This document shows positions 26,650 to 35,763 of a DNA stretch of 64,000 nt, piece by piece. Positions within the stretch are counted from its first letter, which is position 1. Each line of letters begins with the position of its first letter. Made by a program: the position numbers and the translations under genes. The notes under the pieces were generated by a model. It was not told the origin of the DNA. It worked only from the letters and a program-made list of their open reading frames with translations, and searched no databases. This stretch comes from Mycolicibacterium boenickei (GTDB lineage Bacteria; Actinomycetota; Actinomycetes; Mycobacteriales; Mycobacteriaceae), in the NCBI RefSeq assembly GCF_010731295.1, contig NZ_AP022579.1, positions 2,728,001 through 2,792,000 of the forward strand, read 5' to 3'.

Positions 26650-26995
26650 TTCGAAACTTCCTCTGAACCGAGCACTGGGTCGTCGCCACGGTGCGATACG
26701 AAAAACGTACGGCCGCCGGTGGTCATTCCTCACGCGTAGTGCACTACCTCTTTATGGGACGTATCGGACCGAACGTTCTTTTACAGCCCGGCTTCCCGAG
26801 GCCGGTACATGGACACCCCGATCGATTTGTAAAGCCGGACACGCAGTTTGCCACTGACCGATGGCGGGCCCGGCTCAGATCTTCCCTGTGCAACTATCAC
26901 GTTCCCGCGCAGGACATTTGGGATGGATTCCGGCCGGGACGACGCGCACACTGAGCATCAAAGATGCGGTGAAAGGCGCCGACAGGGGGGATCCG
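26650..26995. other. Intergenic region of 346 bases with a perfect palindrome
   Basis: No convincing gene was seen in any frame. The 12-base perfect palindrome at 26736-26747 is the only clear signal. The region probably holds the divergent promoters of the small His-rich gene and the CotH-like gene. Confidence 0.4.
26736..26747. promoter_or_regulatory. 12-base perfect palindrome GTAGTGCACTAC
   Basis: A perfectly self-complementary 12-mer lies in a divergent intergenic region, about 250 bases before the CotH-like start and 87 bases before the His-rich gene start. It could be the operator of an unlinked dimeric regulator. No partner site was seen. Confidence 0.3.
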
Positions 26996-28660
26996 ATGAG
27001 TGCGCAACAACAACAGAAGCTCGACGCGCTCTACTCGCTCGACAACGTGCTGACCATCAGAATCACTATGGCGCAGGCGGACTGGGACGCGGTGCGTACC
27101 GAGCAGCCCGCGGGCGGGATATGCAACTTCGACTGGGACGGCGGTTCGCGCTACACCTGGCGCAAGGCGGCCAGGGTCGAGATCTCGGGAACCGCGTTTC
27201 CCGCACGGACGGAGTTCAGCGATGTCGGCGTCAAGAAGAAGTCCTTCTGCGGGTCGATAAACAGTGAGAAGCCATGTATCCACCTCGATTTCGGCAAGTT
27301 CAGCGACACGAGCGAGGAGCGGGCCGAGGATCTGTTCGGATCGCGCTACCTGACCCTGAACAACTCGATCCAGGACGCGTCGTTCGTTCGGCAGCCGCTC
27401 GGCTACCAGCTGCTGGCGATGGCCGGGCTGCCGCACTCGCGGTGCAACCTGGCCCGCGTCTTCGTCAACGGCATTCCGATCGGACAGGGCCTTGCCGGGG
27501 TGAATGCACCGGGCGTCTACGTCAACGCCGAACCGATCATGAAGCGCTACATCGAGCGCAACTTCGGCAACATGAAAGGGAACCTGTACGAAATCGAGCA
27601 CAGGGACGATTTCGTCGCGGGCCGCGTCCATTTCATCGCCACCGAGGAGCTGTCGGCGTTCGAGAACAAGGCAGACCTGAAGCTCGCCATCGACCACATC
27701 GCCGACCACGGGATCGCCGGGGCGGCCGAAGTGTTCGACCTCGAGCAGTTCATCCGGCTGTATGCCATGGAGTTCTTCCTCAAACACTGGGACGGCTACT
27801 CCAACAACACCAACAACACCTACGTCTACAACGACGTCACCGCCGTCGAGACGCCCGGCGTAGCCAACATCAAGTTCAAGCTGATCCCGTGGGGGATCGA
27901 CCAGACCTTGCGTACCGACCACCGGTTCAAATTGGGTGGCACGGCCAAACTCGCTCAGCTGGTGCGTGAGGATCCGGCCCGCCGCGAGCAGGTGTTCAGC
28001 CAGATCCGCATGTACCGCGAGACGATCTTCAGCCGGAAGTCCCAGCAGACGGTGCTCAAGCCACTGCTCGATCGGTTGCAGGCCCTCGTGACGGACCTCG
28101 GTGTGCCCGACGCGGCCGCGCAGGTCGCCACGGTTCGCCAGCAGTTGCGGCTGGCTGAATCGGCGGCCTATGCGCTGACCGGGATCCCCGACAACGCCAG
28201 CGTCTATCTGCTCAACGAGGAGTCCGGCGCTGCCCTGCACGCCAGCAACAGCGAGACGATCCCGCCCGCAGCGGCGCCGCCGCAGAACTTCGAGGTCTAC
28301 CACTGGCCGCTGAAGGACGACGACGATCCGGCTGACCTGTGGAGGGTCAATGACGCCGGAGGCGGACGGAAATCGCTGACCAATCAGGGCTCCGGCCGTG
28401 TGCTGCACGCCAGTGACAGCCTGACCACCGCCCAGGGACACAAGTACCTCTACACCTGCGCGCCGGCCAACACCGACCACGCCGAGGAATTCGCGATCGT
28501 GCCCTCGGCGTCAGTGCCGGCCGACTTCGCCTACAGCGGCTACTTCCGGCTGGTGAGTGCGCGGACGAACCTGCAGGCCACCTACGGCATGGACCTCACT
28601 CCCGGCGGTCGGGCGCGGGTCCATCAGGAGCCCCTCGGGTCGAGGATCTGCTTGTACTGA
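26996..28660 (+). CDS. CotH-like kinase with C-terminal beta-trefoil/lectin-like domain
   Basis: A 554-residue protein. The CotH-type kinase core covers about 15-390, with active-site segments KHWDGYSNNTNNTYVY (Asp266) and LIPWGIDQTLR (Asp302). The B. subtilis CotH kinase uses equivalent Asp residues. About 415-554 contains two copies of an LHAS(N/D)S motif (AALHASNSET and RVLHASDSLT), as in ricin-type beta-trefoil lectins. No signal peptide is visible with the ATG at 26996 (after ggggggat), so location is uncertain. CotH kinases phosphorylate spore-coat proteins in Bacillus; mycobacteria do not make such coats, so the role here is unknown. Confidence 0.82.
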   Translation: MSAQQQQKLDALYSLDNVLTIRITMAQADWDAVRTEQPAGGICNFDWDGGSRYTWRKAARVEISGTAFPARTEFSDVGVKKKSFCGSINSEKPCIHLDFGKFSDTSEERAEDLFGSRYLTLNNSIQDASFVRQPLGYQLLAMAGLPHSRCNLARVFVNGIPIGQGLAGVNAPGVYVNAEPIMKRYIERNFGNMKGNLYEIEHRDDFVAGRVHFIATEELSAFENKADLKLAIDHIADHGIAGAAEVFDLEQFIRLYAMEFFLKHWDGYSNNTNNTYVYNDVTAVETPGVANIKFKLIPWGIDQTLRTDHRFKLGGTAKLAQLVREDPARREQVFSQIRMYRETIFSRKSQQTVLKPLLDRLQALVTDLGVPDAAAQVATVRQQLRLAESAAYALTGIPDNASVYLLNEESGAALHASNSETIPPAAAPPQNFEVYHWPLKDDDDPADLWRVNDAGGGRKSLTNQGSGRVLHASDSLTTAQGHKYLYTCAPANTDHAEEFAIVPSASVPADFAYSGYFRLVSARTNLQATYGMDLTPGGRARVHQEPLGSRICLY

Positions 28661-28680
28661 CGGATTTCCCGGGCCCGATC

Positions 28681-29580
28681 TCATCCCTCGATCACCGCGT
28701 ACCCGCCACGGTCGTCGACGACGAGGATCCGCCGCTCGCCATCGGGGTAGAAAGCCGTGCAGCCCTCCGGCTTCATCGACTCCCGAAAGCGTGCTCCGGT
28801 GACCCGCAGCGCGTCGGAGCCCCGGGTCCAGGTGCACAGTGCGAACGGTTCGGCCTTCCGGCTCAGCGACTTGCCGAGCAGGATCAGGAACTCCGCGGAG
28901 CGCTCGTCGTAGGAGATGTCGCGGATGCCCTGCAGCGCCACCGAATGAGGAACCCGCACGATCCGAGCGACCGGCTCGCCCAGGCAGGCCGTGGTCCAGG
29001 CGGCGGTGTCGATGCGCGCAGGCACCTCGATGATCGTCACCTGTCCGGGCGTCGCAGGCCCGCGCACCCCGAACAGCAGCGCGCCTGCGCCCGGATCCCA
29101 GGCGACCCCTTCGATGTTGAGCCCGCCGTCATCGGGTTCGGCAGCGGCCGCTGCCGCCAAGGCGGGTTCGTGCGCCAGCAGCCAGGAGCGGAAGCCCGTC
29201 ATCGGTTCGGCCCGCAGGTTGCCGGCGTCGGCGTAACTGATCCGGACCAGCCCGTCGTTGACCTGTGAACCCGATACCGACAGTGACGATGCCGCGATGA
29301 GGTATGTCTGGCCGTGGGCCTCGACCCGGGTCAACCCTTCGGGATCACCGAGCTGGTGCTCGGTCACGCCCGTCAGGTCACGCCGCTGGATGCCGCGCAG
29401 CTTGCCGTTGCCCGGATCCAGCGTGAGCTCGAAAACTGCTGTGGCGTCATGATTGTCGATGAATACAAAGCGGTCGGGAGCTACCTGCACGACCCCGGAC
29501 GCGTTGAACACCACCCCGTCGTTGCGTTCACCGAACGAATGGGACTTGACCCGAGTCTTGCTTTCGAACAGCTCCCCCAT
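28681..29580 (-). CDS. DUF3616-family beta-propeller-like protein
   Basis: A 299-residue protein with the DUF3616 signature region LNIEGVAWDPGAGALLFGVRGP and repeated blade-like strands (VAPDRFVFIDNHD, LIAASSLSVSG). No signal peptide was seen. The family is uncharacterised and resembles phytase/esterase-like propellers. It is convergent with the CotH-like gene, 20 bases away. Confidence 0.8.
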   Translation of the reverse strand: MGELFESKTRVKSHSFGERNDGVVFNASGVVQVAPDRFVFIDNHDATAVFELTLDPGNGKLRGIQRRDLTGVTEHQLGDPEGLTRVEAHGQTYLIAASSLSVSGSQVNDGLVRISYADAGNLRAEPMTGFRSWLLAHEPALAAAAAAEPDDGGLNIEGVAWDPGAGALLFGVRGPATPGQVTIIEVPARIDTAAWTTACLGEPVARIVRVPHSVALQGIRDISYDERSAEFLILLGKSLSRKAEPFALCTWTRGSDALRVTGARFRESMKPEGCTAFYPDGERRILVVDDRGGYAVIEG

Positions 29581-29692
29581 GGGTCGATGCTAGGCGTTGC
29601 CGCCCGCCGGACCCCCGGAAATCCCGCCCTAATCGGTGTCGCGGCGATAGCGTGAGAACTCGTCGTTTCACACCTGGATAGGAGACCGGACG

Positions 29693-31171
29693 ATGAGAGC
29701 CGAATCCACGTCGGGCGAGGGCATCGCCGGAGTCATCCGGTCCCCGCAACGGCTGATGGCCGCCGTCGTGGCGCTGCTGGTCGGGTTGGTCGGGGCTGCG
29801 ATGCTGGCCCCGGCCCGCGCGGCCGCCGACGGCGAGACCTATGTCGTCGCCACCGACATCACCTTCGCGCCGTTCGAATTCCAGGATGTGGACGGAAAAT
29901 TCGTCGGCATCGACATCGATCTCATCAACGAGATCGCGGCGAACCAGAAATTCAACATCACGATCAAACCGCTGGGCTTCGACGCCGCGCTGCAGGCGGT
30001 TCAGGCCAATCAGGCCGACGGGGTGATCGCCGGCATGTCGATCACCGACGAGCGCAAGAAGGTCTTCGACTTCTCCGACCCGTATTTCGAATCCGGCGTG
30101 CAGATGGCGGTGCTGGCCACCAACGAGGACATCAAGTCGTACGCCGACCTCAAGGGCAAGCGGGTGGCGGTCAAGAACGGCACCCAGGGCGCCGAGTTCG
30201 CCGAGTCGATCAAGGACAAATACGGCTTCCAGATCGTCTCGTTCGCCGATTCCGCTTCGATGTTCGAGGAAGTCAAGACGGGTAACTCCGTGGCCGTCTT
30301 CGAGGATTACCCGGTCCTCGCCTACGGCATCCAGCAGGGCAACGGATTCAAGACCGTGACGCCGAAGGAGAAGGGTTCCAGCTACGGCTTCGCGGTCAAC
30401 AAGGGCCGCAACGCCGAACTGCTGAGCAAGTTCAATGCGGGGCTCAAGGAACTCAAGGACTCCGGGCGGTACGACGAGATCGTCGAGAAGTACCTCGGCG
30501 AGGGCGCCTCGGAGGCCGACAACTCGTTCTTCGGCTTGATCAAGAGCACCTTCCCGTTCCTGCTGGCCGGCCTCAAGATGACGATCATCCTGACGGTGGT
30601 GTCGATCGCCATCGCGCTGGTGCTCGGCGTCATCTTCGGTCTCTTCCGGGTGTCGCGGTCGATCGTGCTGAGGGCGATCGGCACCACGTACGTCGATATT
30701 TTCCGTGGCACACCACTTCTGGTGCAGGCCTTCTTCATCTACTTCGGTATCCCGACCGCGCTGGGGTTCCAGATGACGGCGCTGACGGCGGGCATCATCA
30801 CGCTGTCGCTCAATGCCGGGGCCTACATGACAGAGATCGTGCGCGGCGGCATCCAAGCCGTGGACAAGGGGCAGATGGAGGCGGCCCGCAGCCTCGGTAT
30901 CGGATACCTCCCGACGATGCGCAAAGTCATTCTGCCGCAGGCAGTTCGCACCATGATCCCGTCGTACGTCAACCAGTTCGTCATCACCCTCAAGGACACG
31001 TCGATCCTGTCGGTGATCGGCATCGCCGAGCTGACCCAGACCGGCCGGCTGATCATCGCCCGCAACTACCAGTCGTTCACGATGTGGCTGATCATCGGCA
31101 TCATCTACTTCATCGTCATCATGGCGCTGACGAAGCTCTCTGACCGGCTCGAAAAAAGGATGGTGAAATGA
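29693..31171 (+). CDS. Glutamine/amino-acid ABC transporter, fused substrate-binding protein and permease
   Basis: A 492-residue fusion. Residues about 20-45 are an exporting or anchoring helix ([18 protein letters not shown]). A type II periplasmic binding domain follows at about 50-265 ([25 protein letters not shown]). The permease is at about 280-490, with the cytosolic EAA loop [17 protein letters not shown] that docks the ATPase. Tethering the binding protein to the permease is a known variant of polar amino-acid transporters. Its stop overlaps the ATPase start by ATGA. A TAGGAGA ribosome site precedes the ATG. Confidence 0.9.
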   Translation: MRAESTSGEGIAGVIRSPQRLMAAVVALLVGLVGAAMLAPARAAADGETYVVATDITFAPFEFQDVDGKFVGIDIDLINEIAANQKFNITIKPLGFDAALQAVQANQADGVIAGMSITDERKKVFDFSDPYFESGVQMAVLATNEDIKSYADLKGKRVAVKNGTQGAEFAESIKDKYGFQIVSFADSASMFEEVKTGNSVAVFEDYPVLAYGIQQGNGFKTVTPKEKGSSYGFAVNKGRNAELLSKFNAGLKELKDSGRYDEIVEKYLGEGASEADNSFFGLIKSTFPFLLAGLKMTIILTVVSIAIALVLGVIFGLFRVSRSIVLRAIGTTYVDIFRGTPLLVQAFFIYFGIPTALGFQMTALTAGIITLSLNAGAYMTEIVRGGIQAVDKGQMEAARSLGIGYLPTMRKVILPQAVRTMIPSYVNQFVITLKDTSILSVIGIAELTQTGRLIIARNYQSFTMWLIIGIIYFIVIMALTKLSDRLEKRMVK

Positions 31172-31941
31172 CCCAGCTGGTACCGGAAGCCGCGGCCGCC
31201 GAACCCGAGGGCACCGTCAAGATCCGCATCGAGGGCCTGAAGAAGTCATTCGGCGATCTGGTGGTGCTCGACGGCATCGACACCACGGTGAGCAAGGGTG
31301 AGGTGGTCTGTGTCATCGGACCGTCGGGGTCCGGCAAGTCCACCTTCCTGCGGTGCCTCAACAAGCTTGAGGACATCACCGCGGGCAAGGTCACCGTCGA
31401 CGGCTTCGACCTCACCGACCGAAAAGTGGACCTGGACAAGGTGCGTCAGCACATCGGCATGGTGTTCCAGCACTTCAACCTGTTCCCGCACATGACGGTG
31501 ATCGACAACGTGACGCTGGCGCCGCTGCTGACCAAGAAGATGGACAAGGCCGCCGCCGAGAAGCGGGCCATGGAACTGCTGGGCCAGGTGGGTCTGGCGG
31601 AGAAGGCCAACGTCAAACCGGCCACGTTGTCCGGTGGTCAGAAGCAGCGCGTCGCGATCGCTCGGGCGCTGGCCATGAATCCCTCGATCATGTTGTTCGA
31701 CGAGGCCACCAGCGCCCTGGACCCGGAGATGGTCGGCGACGTGCTGCAGGTGCTGCGGGACCTGGCCGAGGGCGGCATGACGATGGTGGTGGTCACCCAC
31801 GAGATGGGTTTCGCCCGGGAGGTGGCCTCACGGGTGATCTTCATGGCCGACGGCAACATCGTCGAGGACGACACTCCGGCCGAGGTGTTCGACAGCCCCA
31901 AACACCCACGGCTGCAAGAGTTTCTGTCGAAGGTGCTGTAA
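31168..31941 (+). CDS. glnQ: Polar amino-acid (glutamine-type) ABC transporter ATPase
   Basis: A 257-residue ATPase with Walker [11 protein letters not shown]-loop [10 protein letters not shown], signature [15 protein letters not shown], Walker [15 protein letters not shown] and H-loop [10 protein letters not shown]. It energises the fused binding-protein/permease encoded just upstream. The pair imports glutamine, glutamate or another polar amino acid. It converges on a TetR gene one base away. Confidence 0.92.
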   Translation: MTQLVPEAAAAEPEGTVKIRIEGLKKSFGDLVVLDGIDTTVSKGEVVCVIGPSGSGKSTFLRCLNKLEDITAGKVTVDGFDLTDRKVDLDKVRQHIGMVFQHFNLFPHMTVIDNVTLAPLLTKKMDKAAAEKRAMELLGQVGLAEKANVKPATLSGGQKQRVAIARALAMNPSIMLFDEATSALDPEMVGDVLQVLRDLAEGGMTMVVVTHEMGFAREVASRVIFMADGNIVEDDTPAEVFDSPKHPRLQEFLSKVL

Positions 31942-31942
31942 C

Positions 31943-32545
31943 TCAGCGCGCGAACAATCCGGCGACGAGGGCCTGCGCCACCACGCCGGCGTCGCGGCGG
32001 GCCGCTGCCGGATCGTCGGCGGTCGCGATCAGCAGGGCCGCTTCGTCCAGCGCGCCGATGAGCATCGACGCGAGGCTGTCGACCGGAAGATCGGGCAGCT
32101 CGCCGGTTTCGACGGCGCGGCGGATGCCGTCACGCAGGGTGCCGAGGTAGTTGCGGTTGTCGATCTCGCGCATCTGCGCGAAGCCCAGTGCGGCGGGCGC
32201 CTGCAGCACGCTGATCCGGGCCACGGTGGGATCCAGGCAACCGTCCAGAAACTCTTCGATCCCGGCTTCGAGCTGCGTCCTGCCGGTGTCGTGGGCCAGC
32301 GCGGCCGGCAGCACGCGCGCGGCCAGCTCACCTTCCACGTTTTCGTAGACGGCCCGGAACACCGCCTCCTTGGTGGGGAAGTGGTAGTACAGCGCGTTGC
32401 GCGTGACGGCTGCGACGCGCGCGATGTCACCCGTGGAGACCGCCGCGTAGCCGCGTTCGACGAACAGTGAGCGCGCCGCGGCGACCAGGGCCGAGCGGGT
32501 GGCTTCGCTGCGCTGTTCTCGGCCGTCGCGGGGATCGTCGCTCAT
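31943..32545 (-). CDS. TetR-family regulator, divergent from alpha/beta hydrolase
   Basis: A 200-residue repressor with helix-turn-helix STGDIARVAAVTRNALYYHFPTKEAVFRAV at about 37-66 and a C-terminal ligand domain containing ISVLQAPAALGFAQMR and IGALDEAALLIATADDP. These C-terminal blocks recur in the TetR at 44597 (ILLDAPSVLGWAGFR, IGALDEAAMAIATAEDP), so the two are paralogues. It probably represses the divergent hydrolase gene and itself through the palindrome at 32600-32612. Confidence 0.88.
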   Translation of the reverse strand: MSDDPRDGREQRSEATRSALVAAARSLFVERGYAAVSTGDIARVAAVTRNALYYHFPTKEAVFRAVYENVEGELAARVLPAALAHDTGRTQLEAGIEEFLDGCLDPTVARISVLQAPAALGFAQMREIDNRNYLGTLRDGIRRAVETGELPDLPVDSLASMLIGALDEAALLIATADDPAAARRDAGVVAQALVAGLFAR

Positions 32546-32563
32546 TCGCAGAATTTTAACAAG

Positions 32564-32612
32564 CTGTATGTATTGATGTTCGACGCTTCATGTGTTTGCA
32601 TACAGTCTGTAT
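32564..32612. promoter_or_regulatory. Candidate TetR operator between TetR and hydrolase
   Basis: ATACAG-T-CTGTAT at 32600-32612 is a perfect 6-1-6 inverted repeat. A related half-site CTGTAT occurs at 32564-32569. The stretch is AT-rich and lies between divergent starts at 32545 and 32651. The core ACAGTCTG recurs at 44566-44573 in the paralogous pair. Confidence 0.55.
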
Positions 32613-32650
32613 TGATTGTCCCGATGCTCGCGGCGGAGAGGACTCCGAAG

Positions 32651-33550
32651 ATGAACGTGCTCAGCTCCCGGAGCTTGGTCCAGCTGCCCTGCGGTCAGGT
32701 CGGCGTACGTGAACTCGGCAGCGGCCGGCCCGTCGTGCTGCTGCACGGCCTGGTCGCCAACGGACTGGTGTGGCGTCACGTGGCCGCCGGTCTGGCCGGC
32801 CAATTCGGTGGCCAGATCCGTTGTATCGCACCTGATCTGGCCCTTGGGTCGCACACCCCGGCGGTGCCGGGCGCCGATCTCACCCTGCCCGGCCTGGCCC
32901 GGACCGTGGTCGATCTGCTCGACGCGCTCGGTATCGAGCAGGCGGTACTGATCGGCAACGGCTACGGCGGCGACATCGCCCAGGTGGTCGCCGCGTGCCA
33001 TCCGCAGCGGGTCGAGTCGCTGGTGCTCGTCGCCACCAACGCCTTCGACTCCGATCCGTGGCCGGTCAAGGTGCTGGCCCGGCTCACCTCACTTCCCGGG
33101 GCCGGGTTGTTGCAGTCGAAGATCATCGGGCTGAAACCGCTGCAACGGCTCCGGATCACCTACGGCGGCGCGACCAAACGCCCGATTCCTGCCGACATCA
33201 TGGCCGAGTATCTCCGGCCGCTACGCAGTGATCCGTTGGTGCGGAACGATTTCCGGCGCTTTCTCGGCGAACTGTCACCGGCGTACCTGGCGGAGTACTC
33301 GCCCCGGCTGGCCGAGTACGACCGGCCCGCGCTGGTGGTCTGGCCGCGCGAGGAACGGTACTTTCCCGCCCAGGGCGCGCGACGGCTGGCCGAGACGCTG
33401 CCACGGGCCACACTCGAGTACGTCGACGACTCCTACGCCTGGGTGCCCGAAGACAATCCGGCACCGCTGGTCGCGCTGCTGGGCGAATTCCTCGGGTTCG
33501 CGCAGCCCGCCGCGGACTCCGGTCAGCCCTGCTCGACCACGTTGGACTGA
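32651..33550 (+). CDS. Alpha/beta-hydrolase-fold protein with non-canonical nucleophile position
   Basis: A 299-residue alpha/beta-hydrolase-fold protein with LLHGLVANGLVWRHV for the oxyanion side. The nucleophile elbow is LIGNGYGGD: the position normally held by Ser, Asp or Cys (residue 104) is Gly. It may therefore be a non-hydrolytic binding protein or use another residue. A ribosome site ggagagga precedes the ATG at 32651. It is divergent from a TetR gene, which likely controls it. Related to the hydrolase at 43701, whose elbow carries Asp. Confidence 0.82.
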   Translation: MNVLSSRSLVQLPCGQVGVRELGSGRPVVLLHGLVANGLVWRHVAAGLAGQFGGQIRCIAPDLALGSHTPAVPGADLTLPGLARTVVDLLDALGIEQAVLIGNGYGGDIAQVVAACHPQRVESLVLVATNAFDSDPWPVKVLARLTSLPGAGLLQSKIIGLKPLQRLRITYGGATKRPIPADIMAEYLRPLRSDPLVRNDFRRFLGELSPAYLAEYSPRLAEYDRPALVVWPREERYFPAQGARRLAETLPRATLEYVDDSYAWVPEDNPAPLVALLGEFLGFAQPAADSGQPCSTTLD

Positions 33551-34224
33551 CCCGACTTGCTCACCTCGGGCTCCCCGGCACGGTAGGTGACCCGGTTGTC
33601 GAATCCGGATACCCCGATGGTCTCGGAGGATTCGACGGTGATGACGTTCTCGATGCCGGACACCGTCACTGCGGTGCAGTGGCCCGTGATCTCCAACTCG
33701 TTCTGGATGCCGCTGACGATCACGGTGTTGTCCCGGCACTCGACGGTCCGGTGCTCGTTGATCCCTGAGACGATCACGGTTTCGCCCGCCGGAACCTGGG
33801 TCGGTGCAACGGATCCCGGGACCGGCACGCCGTTGATCGTGGTCTGCCGGATGGTCGTCGACTGGCTGTCGGTGACCGTGCCGGTGGCGGTGTCGCCGGT
33901 ATCGGTCTTGCTGAAAGTCAGGTAGGCCGTCACGAGTCCGCCGACCACCAGGGCCAGCGCGAATCCGCCGAACACCAGGAACAGGTGCGGGCTGCCGCTG
34001 CGGCGTTGTGGCGGTGGCGGTGGCGGTGCCGGATACGGCTCGTAGCCCGGCCACGGCGCAGGCGGTCCAGGGGGCGGCGGTGGGAACGAGGTGGGATAGG
34101 TCCAGGGCTGGGTCGGGGGCGGATCGGCGGAGCTCCCGGCGCTGAGTTCCGACGTACGGGCGGCCTCGGCGAGTGGGCGCTCGAGTTCCCGGATGCGCGC
34201 CTCGGGGTCGTCCTTCGGGTCCAT
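33523..34224 (-). CDS. DUF3060 membrane-anchored exported protein
   Basis: A 233-residue protein. It starts with the mycobacterial N-terminal motif DPEARIRELERPLAEAAR, followed by a Pro-rich cytosolic region. One membrane helix at about 84-104 (LFLVFGGFALALVVGGLV) leads to an external domain with repeating (I/V)xVSGIxN strands that match DUF3060 (TVIVSGIQNELEI). The external beta-repeat region may bind envelope ligands; no function is known. The 3' end overlaps the hydrolase gene at 33550 by 28 bases on the opposite strand. ATG at 34224 starts the conserved N-terminal motif. Confidence 0.82.
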   Translation of the reverse strand: MDPKDDPEARIRELERPLAEAARTSELSAGSSADPPPTQPWTYPTSFPPPPPGPPAPWPGYEPYPAPPPPPPQRRSGSPHLFLVFGGFALALVVGGLVTAYLTFSKTDTGDTATGTVTDSQSTTIRQTTINGVPVPGSVAPTQVPAGETVIVSGINEHRTVECRDNTVIVSGIQNELEITGHCTAVTVSGIENVITVESSETIGVSGFDNRVTYRAGEPEVSKSGQSNVVEQG

Positions 34225-34466
34225 GCGCAGATGCTCGCACATCCGACCGCAGATGCGGGAGGAATGCGTGCGTGCCGGCACGCCAGACCATTTGCTGACT
34301 GCGGCGAGCGCGAACGGTATGCACCGTCCGCCTGCAGGTGAGGTATCCACGAGCAAAATCATTGATACATAACCAGTCTGACCGTTGAACGGCAGTCGGG
34401 GCGATGTCGGTGGCCGCGCGTAGCCTGGTACTCACAGATGGTTGCTGCCCAAGGAGAAGAATCTCA

Positions 34467-35306
34467 GTGCCTCAGACAGGAAGATGGACCGGCGACCCGG
34501 TCTGGCTCGCCGATGTGCTTCGGGCGGAAGGTATCGACCTCGTCGAGTATCCCGGCTGGCGTACCCGGGGCCATGGGGATTTCAAGGACATCCGCGGCGT
34601 GATGGCGCACCACACCGGCTCGGACGCGGCGACGGCGGCGTCGATCGCCAACGGCCGCCCGGATCTGCCCGGCCCGTTGTCGCAGCTCCACATCGCCCGC
34701 GACGGCACGGTGACCGTGGTGGCGGTCGGGGTGGCGTGGCATGCCGGGGTCGGCCAGTATCCGTGGCTACCGACGAACATGGGCAACTGGCACATGATCG
34801 GCATCGAGTGCGCCAACAGCGGCACCAGTCCGACTGCGCCGCATCGCAAGAACTGGCCTGACGCACAGTATTTCGCGCTGGTGCGGTGTTGCGCTGCGAT
34901 CAACCGCCGGCTGGCGCAGACCTCAGAACGCACCATCGGCCACAAGGAGTACGCGGGCCGCGCACAAGGAAAGTGGGATCCGGGCGCCATCGACATGGAT
35001 ATCCTGCGCGCCGACATCCAGGCGCAGATCGGCGATGTCGCGAATCCGGCGCCCACGCCCCGGCCGCCGGTGCCGGTGGGCCAATACACCGACACCCTGC
35101 TGTTCCGGCCCATGGAGGGCCCTGAGGTCGCCCGGTTGCAGCGCAGGCTCAAGGGCGCCTACGCGGCGTATGCGGGGGACCTTGAGATCGACGGCGTGTT
35201 CGGTCCGCAGACCGAGGCGGCCGTCAAGGAATTCCAGCGCCGCACCCGTGGGCTCAAGGTCGACGGCATCGTCGGCCCGGCCACCGCAGCCGCGCTTCGG
35301 CTCTAA
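34467..35306 (+). CDS. N-acetylmuramoyl-L-alanine amidase with C-terminal peptidoglycan-binding domain
   Basis: A 279-residue amidase_2/PGRP-type enzyme. The zinc ligands lie in GVMAHHTGSD (His) and GHKEYAGRAQGKWDPG (His), with SQLHIARDGTVTVVAVGVAWHAG between them. A PG_binding_1 domain follows at about 215-279 (VARLQRRL, VFGPQTEAAVKEFQRR, VGPATAAAL). No signal peptide is present, so export would need a holin-like route or another path. The layout resembles phage endolysins and mycobacterial Rv3594. The GTG at 34467 is chosen because AAGGAGAAG lies 9 bases upstream. Confidence 0.88.
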   Translation: MPQTGRWTGDPVWLADVLRAEGIDLVEYPGWRTRGHGDFKDIRGVMAHHTGSDAATAASIANGRPDLPGPLSQLHIARDGTVTVVAVGVAWHAGVGQYPWLPTNMGNWHMIGIECANSGTSPTAPHRKNWPDAQYFALVRCCAAINRRLAQTSERTIGHKEYAGRAQGKWDPGAIDMDILRADIQAQIGDVANPAPTPRPPVPVGQYTDTLLFRPMEGPEVARLQRRLKGAYAAYAGDLEIDGVFGPQTEAAVKEFQRRTRGLKVDGIVGPATAAALRL

Positions 35307-35763
35307 CCGGTGTCGGGTGGGTTGCTGCGGGCAGCGAACTCGCGATCCGAAACGGCTCATCTTTCACAGCCGTAACACATATCCGCGGTTTCTGCCGGCC
35401 TCCGGGCGTTGACGGTCCGGAAAGTTTGCTGGCGTGTCGCAGTGTGATCTACCGCTCACTTTTGCCGGAGATGGTAAGAATTGCTATTGGCAGCCACGCT
35501 GACCGTGAAATGCGACACGTCTAACAGATGCTGAGAAGTCCCTGGTAACAGGCATTTAATCAAATGCGACCAAAAGGTAACGAGTCGATAACGAAGAATT
35601 TCCTAAGCGCATTCTGAGAGAGTGTTGGCGGCGGTCACCAATTCGCTGTGAACTCGTTCAGGACCTGTCGGTTTCGTCGCTAGACTCAATGCAACCGCGC
35701 CACTCCCGGCGCAGATCGACCTGGAATCTAGAGCCGGTGTAAGCCTTGCCGGCGGAGGTGCCG
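35307..35763. other. Long intergenic region, lower GC, with small inverted repeats
   Basis: 457 bases without a gene. The middle (35420-35620) is clearly lower in GC than the flanks. A perfect stem-loop GCATTT-aatc-AAATGC lies at 35552-35567, and GGTAAC occurs at 35544-35549 and 35576-35581. AGTG/CACT half-sites frame 35441-35460. These could be regulatory sites for the propeller gene; no promoter was confidently found. Confidence 0.4.

Noticed and set aside
26441..26857. Plus-strand 138-residue frame opposite the His-rich gene
   Set aside because: Composition is unlike a folded protein and the minus-strand gene has a ribosome site.
29528..30856. Long minus-strand open frame
   Set aside because: It is antisense to the amino-acid transporter and has no recognisable domain; high GC makes long shadow frames.
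32651..33550. Pseudogene because of missing nucleophile
   Set aside because: The frame is intact, full length and has its own regulator and ribosome site.
35441..35460. CRP-like binding site
   Set aside because: Half-sites GTGA and TCAC are 8 bases apart instead of 6 and the flanks do not fit.
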